Source: Oscillospiraceae bacterium (GTDB lineage: Bacteria; Bacillota; Clostridia; Oscillospirales; Ruminococcaceae). Taken from it: 64,000 nucleotides of DNA. Positions within the stretch are counted from its first letter, which is position 1, and each line of letters begins with the position of its first letter. Below the pieces are notes generated by a model. It was not told the origin of the DNA. It saw only the letters and a program-made list of their open reading frames with translations, and made no database searches. Positions 1-7,496 of this stretch are shown here, piece after piece. Location of the stretch: assembly GCA_017466885.1 (NCBI GenBank), contig JAFTTH010000002.1, forward strand, positions 186,001-250,000. Reading direction: 5' to 3'. The position numbers and the translations under genes were made by a program.

Positions 1-1650
1 ATCAATGAAACGGTAGGAGAATTTGGAGATATAAGAGAGGATCTGGGGCGCTTTGTAATAGTCGCTGTTCTGCGCCAGAACATCCTCTTCGGTCATTACC
101 AGCTCAATGGAATTTTCCGCTTCGGAAACGATTCCCAGACGGAAAAGCATTGCGCACTGACCCAGCTGCGCATAAGTCGCAGGATCCATGCAGAAGGCAA
201 AGTAGTCAGTATAACCCTTCAGGGTGAAGTAGGAGTCTCCGCCGTCAAAGGTATAGTTGAAAACGCAGAAACCATCCCATCCCTGGAATGCACCGTAGGC
301 CGCCATCTGCACCAGGCAGTCTGCCTTGAAATCGGAGGGCGCAGTGGTATTCCACTCGGTTACCACAAGAGGCTTATCTGCCACAGAGCACTTATTGACC
401 ACGCCCACGTTATGGGTTTTAAAGTTATCTCCGCCGTGAACCGCACGGGGATCGGTGGCGGACATTTCATAGGTATGGAAGGTTGCCGGAACTGTGTAAT
501 TATCCTGGGGATGGTTCCAGTAGGTATTTTTCTCCATCACATCGCCCAGAGCATTGATCCAAAGATCCACCGCCCGTTCCGGCTGGTTGGAGCAGTTGAT
601 GGCCGACTTAAAGCCGGTATCCCGGACCTTTTTATAGAAATCCTTGAAATTCTTTGCCTGGACATCCATCAGGAAGTTCATAAAATCCGCATGGCGGGGA
701 GAGCAATCCTTATTGGAGAAATCGGTGGTGTACCGAACAAATGCCTCGCCCCAGGAGCCCATGGTGGAGTTCTTTACCGTTCCCTTGGTGGGATCCTCGT
801 TGATCTGGAGGGCACATTTCCCCTTATCATCCGTCCAGGCGGCGGCAAGGGCCGACCGGGTACGGTATTTTTCCACCAGCCACTCGTTATACATCACGTT
901 GAGCTTGCGGGTGAAAACATTATCCGGATCCCAACTGTCAAACCAGGTGATGCTGGACTCGTTTGCGTACTGAATGATGGCAAATACGGGGTCCTTTGCA
1001 TAGCTCATCTTGGTATAGGGGTTGACATGGTTGAGCAGATCCAGCGCAAACTGATGCTCCAGCGCCACGATCTTAGGATCGATGAACCGCGCCGCGCGAA
1101 GCGCACCGTTGCTGCCGGCAGCAACCTCTTCCTTGGAAAAGCCGTCCGCCTCGGTCAAAACGCGACCTGCGCTGGTATCCAAATGAACGTAAATGCCCTT
1201 CTGCTTCAGGCAGTAGACCAGGTAGTCCATCCGATCCAGCATTGCCGGGTCGATCGCGGTTTTCTGGCCGGATTTATAGCTGAGAACGCCGCTGTAGGTG
1301 CAGTCGATCGCATGGAGACGGGCCAGGTTAACGCCCATACTTGCCAGGTCCTCGGCCATGGCCTCCGCAACCTCCTTGGTGGGGGTAGCGGCCGCAAATC
1401 CCAGCACAACACCGAAAAACTTTACCGGTGTGCCATCCTCGAAAATAAATCCGTCATCCTTGACCAGCACGTGGCCTCTCTTGCCGGCAGGTGCTTCATT
1501 CATCCAGGAGTAGTTTATGGCTCCCGTTTTCGCCACACCTGTCTTTTGGTTGAATACGATATACTGATCCTCTGCCGCAGCGGAAAGAGCCGAGCCGCTT
1601 CCAAAGATCAGGAGAACCGTCATCAACGCGCAGGCAATCCGTTTTTTCAT
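1..1650 (-). CDS. Exported clan GH-A glycoside hydrolase (paralogue A), 3' end cut by the window
   Basis: 550 codons are visible and the frame is still open at position 1, so the C-terminus is missing. The ATG at 1648-1650 follows an AAAGGAGT ribosome site. Residues 1-26 form an export signal (KKR, hydrophobic core, AAA before EDQ) without a lipobox cysteine, so secretion is likely. The rest aligns closely with the genes at 1668-4172 and 7497-9875: a beta-rich N-terminus, then a TIM-barrel-like region with the acid/base motif ANESS (Glu about 231) and the nucleophile motif VTEWN (Glu about 432). That pair of glutamates is the clan GH-A (GH5-like) signature; the exact family cannot be fixed by eye. 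It is the last visible gene of the 25-kb operon and starts 17 bases after paralogue B. Confidence 0.85.
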   Translation of the reverse strand, partial: MKKRIACALMTVLLIFGSGSALSAAAEDQYIVFNQKTGVAKTGAINYSWMNEAPAGKRGHVLVKDDGFIFEDGTPVKFFGVVLGFAAATPTKEVAEAMAEDLASMGVNLARLHAIDCTYSGVLSYKSGQKTAIDPAMLDRMDYLVYCLKQKGIYVHLDTSAGRVLTEADGFSKEEVAAGSNGALRAARFIDPKIVALEHQFALDLLNHVNPYTKMSYAKDPVFAIIQYANESSITWFDSWDPDNVFTRKLNVMYNEWLVEKYRTRSALAAAWTDDKGKCALQINEDPTKGTVKNSTMGSWGEAFVRYTTDFSNKDCSPRHADFMNFLMDVQAKNFKDFYKKVRDTGFKSAINCSNQPERAVDLWINALGDVMEKNTYWNHPQDNYTVPATFHTYEMSATDPRAVHGGDNFKTHNVGVVNKCSVADKPLVVTEWNTTAPSDFKADCLVQMAAYGAFQGWDGFCVFNYTFDGGDSYFTLKGYTDYFAFCMDPATYAQLGQCAMLFRLGIVSEAENSIELVMTEEDVLAQNSDYYKAPQILSYISKFSYRFID

Positions 1651-1667
1651 TGGTGCAACACTCCTTT

Positions 1668-4172
1668 TTATTTAAACTCAACCTCGTAATTGCAGCAACC
1701 GCCCAGAGTTACCTCAAAGCCGTCATCGGTCTTTTTGACCGCTGCTTCTCCGACCCGTTCGCCCTTATAGTTGAGTTTCCAAACAGTGCAGGTACCGTAC
1801 TCCGATGTCAGTTTCAGCGTTCCCCGGATATCCTCATAGGTCAGGGGAGCCACACCGAAGGAAATCAGCTCATTGCCATCCCATTTGGTATTATAGTTCT
1901 GGCAACGGCCCATAGCGTAAACCAATAGCTTATCTGATTTGGCAATGCTCTTATCTGTTCTGGAAAAGATTGCAACACAGGCAAGGTCATTGTCCGTTTC
2001 CACCAGGTCAGTTGCCCGGGCAATCTGCCCTGCAGCAACCACCAGGCGGTCAGTATTGAGATTGAAGGTTTGCTTTTCATAATTGAGGATAATCTCGCCG
2101 GTATCCGAAACCACCCGATCCTCCGACCAGCCTTCCCCTTCATCCAGCAGGCCGAAATGATTCATCGCTTCATTCATCAGCATATAGGGTTCTGCGCCAC
2201 CCATAAAACCGTTTTCCACCGGAGAGGTGACCAGAATCCGGTTCTTTCCAACCAAAGCGCTGAAGGTTTCCACCGTCTTCTCAGTCATTCCCGGTTGCTT
2301 ATGGCTGTTAAGCCAGCTTTCCCGACCCTTATTCTGCTGGTAGGCATCGCTGAAAGGGTTATCCGAATGGAGAAGCAGGTTCTTTGCCTTAGTGTAATCG
2401 CCGGAGGCGGTATTGCCGGAGGAGATGACCAGGTCAGCCGATCCATCGTACTGATCGTCTATAAAACGTATGGAAAATTGTGATACATAAACGCTGAACC
2501 GGGGAGCGAAATAAAAGTTCCCTGTGCTGCCCAGTACATCATCCTCCGTCAAAACATATTCGATGGTATTTTCCGCAGTGCGGATCATACCCTGCCGATA
2601 AGCCGCTGAAGCCATTCCGAATTGCGCCCACATTGCCGGGTCAATATTGGAATTGAAGAAGCTGTCAAAGCTCTCGGTCATATCGAAGAACATCTCGTCC
2701 CCCTCAAATGTATAGGTGAACAGGCAGAAGCCATCCCAATCCTGCAGGGATGCATAAGCGATCACCTGGAAAATCGCATCCGCCCGGAAGGTGATCCCCG
2801 ATGTGGCATTCCACTCGGTGACCACAAAGGGCTTATCTGCAACATCCGCCCGGGCAAAGGTGGAGACCATACTGTCCTGCACCTTGGGATGCATCGCAGT
2901 CATTTCCTTCACAGCCAAGGTTGCCGGAAGCTTATAATCTCCTACCGGGTGACCCCAGTAGGCGTTCTTTTCCATAATATCGCCCAGGGCATTGATCTTA
3001 TTATCAATGGCCGCCTCAGGCTGGTTGGACATATTGATGGCCGATTTATACCCCATATCCCGGAGCATATCGTACATCTCGGTGAATACCTTGGACTGGA
3101 TCTCAATCAGAAATGCGGCAAAGTCGGCAAACCGGGGTGCACACTGCACACTGTTATAAGGGGTTTTCCAGTCGACCTTCGCCTCTGCCCATCCGCCGAT
3201 CACCGAGCACCGGACGGTGCCCTTGGTGGGGTCTTCCTCCGCCTTCAGCGCACATTGACCCTCCGAATTGGTCCAGGCCTTCTGCAGCGCCGCACGGGTT
3301 TTATATTTTTCCACCAGCCATTCATTGAACCGCACCTGGAACTGCTTGGAGAAGACATTATTTTCATTATAGCCGTTAAACCAAGTGATGCTGGATTCAT
3401 TGGCATACTGGATCACTGCAATGACCGGATCCTCCGCATAGGTCATACCGGTATAGGGGTTTTTATGTCCCACATATTCCCGGATGAAGTTGGTTTCGAT
3501 CTCAACAATTCGCTCGTCAATAAACCGGGCCGCCCGCATGGTTCCTCCGGCGGCATAAGCGACCTCCTGCTGAGAGAAGCCCTCCGCCTCTTTCAGAATC
3601 CGGCCGGCATTGGTATCCATATGAATATAAATACCCTTTTCCTTCAAACAATAAACCAGGTAATCCAGCTTATCCAGATTCTTTTCATTGATCTTGGGAA
3701 GCCCTGTTCCGGTATAATCCACAATTCCCGCATAGGAGCAGTCGACTCCGTGAAGACGGACGAAGTTGACGCCCTGACTGGCCAGCTCAGCTGCAATCCG
3801 CTCTGCCAAAGGCTTATCGGGATACGCTGCCGCAAAGGCCAGGTTGACGCCGAAGAACCGAACCCGGGTGCCATCCTCAAAATAGAAGTGGCCATCCTTT
3901 ACCACAACGTGTCCGTGCTTGCCGGCGGGAGCATCGTTCAGATAGGAGAAGTCCAGCGCCCCGGTTTTGGCAACGCCCACTTCCTGATCGTAAATGATCC
4001 ATCCCTCTTCCAGATCGTACGTCTGCTCGGGACGAGAGGTCACCGGCTTGCTTCCGGTATTTCCCCACATTCCTCCGGTGGAGGAGACTGCATCAGTAGC
4101 ACCCGGCGTACAGCCTGCCATCAGCAGAAAAATCCCAAATAAAGCGGTTGCCAGAATTCGCTTACCTTTCAT
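1668..4172 (-). CDS. Lipoprotein clan GH-A glycoside hydrolase (paralogue B)
   Basis: 834 residues. The N-terminus ends in the lipobox LMAGC (Cys21), so the protein should be anchored outside the membrane, where it could cut glycans before import. The candidate acid/base is Glu259 (QYANESS) and the nucleophile Glu453 (VVTEWNA); FVRLHGVD and DYLVYCLKEKG are barrel-strand segments shared with paralogues A and C. About 350 residues follow the barrel and probably form beta domains. The start follows AAGGAAGG. It lies between the ceramidase-like gene (37-base gap) and paralogue A. The substrate cannot be read from sequence; clan GH-A membership is well supported, the family is not. Confidence 0.85.
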   Translation of the reverse strand: MKGKRILATALFGIFLLMAGCTPGATDAVSSTGGMWGNTGSKPVTSRPEQTYDLEEGWIIYDQEVGVAKTGALDFSYLNDAPAGKHGHVVVKDGHFYFEDGTRVRFFGVNLAFAAAYPDKPLAERIAAELASQGVNFVRLHGVDCSYAGIVDYTGTGLPKINEKNLDKLDYLVYCLKEKGIYIHMDTNAGRILKEAEGFSQQEVAYAAGGTMRAARFIDERIVEIETNFIREYVGHKNPYTGMTYAEDPVIAVIQYANESSITWFNGYNENNVFSKQFQVRFNEWLVEKYKTRAALQKAWTNSEGQCALKAEEDPTKGTVRCSVIGGWAEAKVDWKTPYNSVQCAPRFADFAAFLIEIQSKVFTEMYDMLRDMGYKSAINMSNQPEAAIDNKINALGDIMEKNAYWGHPVGDYKLPATLAVKEMTAMHPKVQDSMVSTFARADVADKPFVVTEWNATSGITFRADAIFQVIAYASLQDWDGFCLFTYTFEGDEMFFDMTESFDSFFNSNIDPAMWAQFGMASAAYRQGMIRTAENTIEYVLTEDDVLGSTGNFYFAPRFSVYVSQFSIRFIDDQYDGSADLVISSGNTASGDYTKAKNLLLHSDNPFSDAYQQNKGRESWLNSHKQPGMTEKTVETFSALVGKNRILVTSPVENGFMGGAEPYMLMNEAMNHFGLLDEGEGWSEDRVVSDTGEIILNYEKQTFNLNTDRLVVAAGQIARATDLVETDNDLACVAIFSRTDKSIAKSDKLLVYAMGRCQNYNTKWDGNELISFGVAPLTYEDIRGTLKLTSEYGTCTVWKLNYKGERVGEAAVKKTDDGFEVTLGGCCNYEVEFK

Positions 4173-4209
4173 TGGTAACCATCCTTCCTTGCTTAATCAG
4201 TTGGGTCTG

Positions 4210-5499
4210 TTATTTCTTCATTGCATCGATAATCTGAAGGTTTGCTTCTACGATCTGATCATCGGCATAATCTGCCAAGACGAATGCTCCGGCCGCCTTA
4301 CGGTCTTCGATCTCATATCCGCCCAAGGGAATCTGATCCTTAGTGGGGAAGTAGCTGAGGTAGCCATTGGTGTTACTCATACAAAGGGTGTAGGGCATTC
4401 CGCTATGCTCCCGCAAGCGGAGGGAAACCCCGCAAAACATCTCATACTCAAAGGGGATGAAAACCACAGGTCCAAGCTTGAGCACCGTTTGCCGGGTGAC
4501 TCTCTGTCTGGGATAGTCCTGATTGGAATCCAAAACCTCCAGCACCTTTTCCAGGTGGGTCATCTGCAGGACATTCATCGCCTCAAGTCCGCCCCGGGTG
4601 CGGATATTCTCCATCTCGGCAATGACAGCTTCCCGATCCGGCAGAGGACAGTAATCCAACGCCTGCGTTCCGCTTTGCAACTGCAACTCTGCATCCCGGT
4701 ATTCCCGGATGGTATTCCAGATGCGAACCGCATCGTGGGCGGCACGCTCTCCCATTTCGAATAAATAAGGAGTGCTGTGAGCAGTAGAGCCATTGGAAAG
4801 GCGGGGACCGACATCTCCCTCACAACCGTTGATGAACATGGTTTTCCCGCCGGTAATCTCCTCCATCCGGTCGATCATCACTCCGGCCCAGTCCCGGGTG
4901 ATCTCATCATTGGCTCCCGCGGCGGTGCAATGGCAACCGTAATGAACGAGGTTTGCGATAATTCCATTCTCTCCCCGAAGGGTCAGAACCGTCATATTCG
5001 GATCAAAGGTACCCCAGGGATTCTGTCCCAGGCCGATGGTTCCGTCCCGGAAGACCTGCCGACGGTTGACGGCGGCATCCGAATTCCCCGATGCAACACC
5101 CAGCTGGGCGGGCTCAAGGTTGGCCCAGGCCTCCTTGCAGGCTTCCAGCGTGGTCGGCTCCAAAATCTGCTGACAATACTCTTCATTCACCGAGGACCAG
5201 CCGGGAATCAGCCCCGACTCCGGCCCGGAATGGGTATGGATTGCATGAAGGAAGAGGCTCTCAACCGGAATACCGATCTCCTCGCTGATGCGAGCCCGGA
5301 GCAGCTTGACCCGGTCATTGTCAAACAACAGAATTGCCGCGCTGACGATAATAGCAAATTTCTCCCCATCCCGAAGGGCAAGGGCATCCACCGTTAAGGG
5401 ATCCAGCACCTCTTTTGCGGGACGGCGGTTGGGGTATCCGAAAAGAATCGTTCCCAAGGGTGGGGTAATATCTTTGCGGGAATGTCCTGCATAAAGCAT
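4210..5499 (-). CDS. Neutral ceramidase-like protein lacking the usual nucleophile serine
   Basis: 429 residues matching the N-terminal domain of neutral/alkaline non-lysosomal ceramidases: the start GHSRKDITPPLG, the metal-site motif HTHSGPES, the second histidine region HYGCHCTAAG and the loop NGCEGDVGPR. Canonical ceramidases have GDVSPN in that loop, with Ser as nucleophile; here Ser is Gly. There is no signal peptide, and the protein is much shorter than true ceramidases (about 650-700 residues), lacking their C-terminal domain. It is therefore probably cytoplasmic and not a ceramidase in the strict sense; hydrolysis of an N-acyl or ester group on an imported sugar is possible. Its ATG overlaps the stop of the upstream isomerase gene by one base (TAATG), implying translational coupling; GAGGAGG lies in the upstream gene. 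Confidence 0.75.
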   Translation of the reverse strand: MLYAGHSRKDITPPLGTILFGYPNRRPAKEVLDPLTVDALALRDGEKFAIIVSAAILLFDNDRVKLLRARISEEIGIPVESLFLHAIHTHSGPESGLIPGWSSVNEEYCQQILEPTTLEACKEAWANLEPAQLGVASGNSDAAVNRRQVFRDGTIGLGQNPWGTFDPNMTVLTLRGENGIIANLVHYGCHCTAAGANDEITRDWAGVMIDRMEEITGGKTMFINGCEGDVGPRLSNGSTAHSTPYLFEMGERAAHDAVRIWNTIREYRDAELQLQSGTQALDYCPLPDREAVIAEMENIRTRGGLEAMNVLQMTHLEKVLEVLDSNQDYPRQRVTRQTVLKLGPVVFIPFEYEMFCGVSLRLREHSGMPYTLCMSNTNGYLSYFPTKDQIPLGGYEIEDRKAAGAFVLADYADDQIVEANLQIIDAMKK

Positions 5500-6323
5500 T
5501 ATTTTGCCTCCTCTTCCGCTTTTTTCAGATACGCAAAGCAGATCTCTGCGCTCCGGCGGTTGGATTCGCTGGCAACATCCAGCTCACAGTTCCAGAATCC
5601 GGTGTAACCGGCTTTATTCAGTTCCCGGATCACCGCCGGGAAATCCACACAGCCATTGCCCAGCTCGGTGAAGTTGGAGTAAACCTCCACCCCTGCACTC
5701 ATTCCGCTGGAAACAGCTCCGGTGCCTTTAATATCCTTCAGGTGAGTGAAGGCCGTCCGGCCGGCATACCGGCGAACCATCTCCACCGGGTCGCATTTGC
5801 CGCCCACCAGATGAGCGGTATCAGGACAGAAGAAAACCCGGTCGGGGTTGGTCTGAGCCATAATATAGTCGATCTCATCCTCAAACATCATTGCAGTATT
5901 GCAATGGGGATGGAGGGAGAGCTTAACACCGTGATCCTGGGCGGCCCTGGCAAGAAGGTCTGCACACTCGACGGTGTAAAGGACCTCCTCCTTTGTGGCC
6001 TTCCGCTCCCCCACCCAAATGGCCTGGAGGGTCATCCGGTGGACACCGGTCTTCTCCAGGAAGGGGATCTTTTCCAAGGCTCCCTGAATATCCTTATCCC
6101 GGTCGCCTGAGAGGTGGAAATAGAAGCTGGCCGGCTCCACACCGAACTCCTCGCAGACATCCAGAAACTCCGATACATCATTCCTATAAAGGCCGATGGT
6201 ATCGTGCACACTTTCAAAATACCGATACCCGATGGGGGCGATTTCCCGGACCGCAGTCACAAACTGCTCCTTTTCCTCCACACCCCATGGCCAGATTGCA
6301 TAAGCATACCGTTCAATTCCCAT
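5499..6323 (-). CDS. Sugar phosphate isomerase/epimerase family TIM-barrel protein
   Basis: 274 residues of the xylose-isomerase-like/AP-endonuclease-2 superfamily. Typical metal-site segments are visible: SLHPHCNTA, CPDTAHLVGG, FTHLKDIKG and NCELDV near the C-terminus. Such proteins isomerise or epimerise sugars, keto-inositols or their phosphates in the cytoplasm. The start follows AAAGGAG. It is coupled to the ceramidase-like gene (TAATG) and lies 18 bases after the DegT gene, so the three probably act on one imported sugar derivative. The specific substrate is unknown. Confidence 0.8.
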   Translation of the reverse strand: MGIERYAYAIWPWGVEEKEQFVTAVREIAPIGYRYFESVHDTIGLYRNDVSEFLDVCEEFGVEPASFYFHLSGDRDKDIQGALEKIPFLEKTGVHRMTLQAIWVGERKATKEEVLYTVECADLLARAAQDHGVKLSLHPHCNTAMMFEDEIDYIMAQTNPDRVFFCPDTAHLVGGKCDPVEMVRRYAGRTAFTHLKDIKGTGAVSSGMSAGVEVYSNFTELGNGCVDFPAVIRELNKAGYTGFWNCELDVASESNRRSAEICFAYLKKAEEEAK

Positions 6324-6341
6324 AGCACCTTTCTCCTTTCC

Positions 6342-7484
6342 TTATCCGTTGATCCGGGCGATCCGCTCGGCAACCTCTTCCTCCGTCCAGTCCGGGTTGA
6401 TGGAGATATACACCACCCGGGAAAGCAGGTCGAGGGACTTTGCATAGGTTTCGGAACGGTAATCCGGGTTGGACTGGGCGTTCCGGGCCATCAGGTAGGG
6501 GTTCATCTCATCGCAGAAGGCGCCGCGGCGGTTGACCACCGGCTCCCAGTTGCAGAAGATATGCCGCTCACTATCGATGGGGAGCCAGCCGCCGGCCTTT
6601 TTGGCAAAGGCGCGGGCTTCCTTCTCTGTTTCAAAAATAAATCCTGCCACCACACCGCAATCGCCCTCGTAATCATTGGAGGGGAGGGGGGTATAGGCGG
6701 GGCAGCTGTCGTGGAGCTGCTTCCGGATCCGGCGGAGGTCCGCCAGTATGCCATCCAGCCGGGTCAGCTGAACCCGCAGGATTGCACCGGTGATCTCCGA
6801 AACACGGGCAGCGGTTCCCACAAAGAAGGGAACGTCCTTATCCTCGGTATAGGGCCAGAAGGCGGCACCGCTATCGTGATAGATGGAGGCGCGCTTAAAG
6901 ACCTCATCGTTATTGGTCAGCAATGCGCCGCCCTCACCGGCCGAGATGATCTTGAAATAGTTAAAGCTCATGGCACCGGCATCGCCGATGGTTCCCAGCC
7001 GACGGCCGCGGAAGCTTCCGCCCACCGCCTGGCAGGCATCCTCCACCACAAAGAGGTTATGCCGCTTGGCGACCTCCATAATTCCATCCATATTGCAGGG
7101 GAGTCCGGACATATGGACGGGGAGGATGGCTCTGGTGCGGGGGGTAATTGCCCGCTCCGCCGCTTCGGGGGAGAGGGTCAGAGTTTGGTCTACATCGGCA
7201 AGGACGGGGATGGCTCCCACCGCCAAAACAGCCGAGGCGGTTGCGATATAGGTATACGCAGGGACGATCACCTCATCTCCCGGGCGGACGCCCAGGCCGG
7301 CCAGGCTGGACATCAACGCTGTTGTGCCGCCCGAAACGCAGAGGGCGTGGCTCACTCCCACCTTCTCTGCCAGCTCCTGCTCAAAATGGGTGGTTTCCTT
7401 TGCGCCGTCATTGACCCGGAAAAGCTCCTTGGATTCAATGACCCGGGCGGCCGCTGCCGCCTCCTCTTTTCCCATTCGGTACAT
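6342..7484 (-). CDS. DegT/DnrJ/EryC1/StrS-family PLP-dependent enzyme
   Basis: 380 residues, the family's usual length. Hallmarks of a fold-type-I sugar aminotransferase are present: SGGTTAL (phosphate binding), VVEDACQA with Asp149 (pyridine nitrogen) and FNYFKIISAGEGG with Lys178 as the expected Schiff-base lysine. The family aminates keto-sugars, usually nucleotide-linked and in biosynthesis, so its place inside a catabolic operon between hydrolase C and an isomerase is unexpected. It could run as a deaminating step on an amino sugar, or act on another keto-sugar. TTAAGGAGG precedes the ATG; TTAA is also the end of the upstream gene. Confidence 0.85.
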   Translation of the reverse strand: MYRMGKEEAAAAARVIESKELFRVNDGAKETTHFEQELAEKVGVSHALCVSGGTTALMSSLAGLGVRPGDEVIVPAYTYIATASAVLAVGAIPVLADVDQTLTLSPEAAERAITPRTRAILPVHMSGLPCNMDGIMEVAKRHNLFVVEDACQAVGGSFRGRRLGTIGDAGAMSFNYFKIISAGEGGALLTNNDEVFKRASIYHDSGAAFWPYTEDKDVPFFVGTAARVSEITGAILRVQLTRLDGILADLRRIRKQLHDSCPAYTPLPSNDYEGDCGVVAGFIFETEKEARAFAKKAGGWLPIDSERHIFCNWEPVVNRRGAFCDEMNPYLMARNAQSNPDYRSETYAKSLDLLSRVVYISINPDWTEEEVAERIARING

Positions 7485-7496
7485 GGTGGTTCCTCC

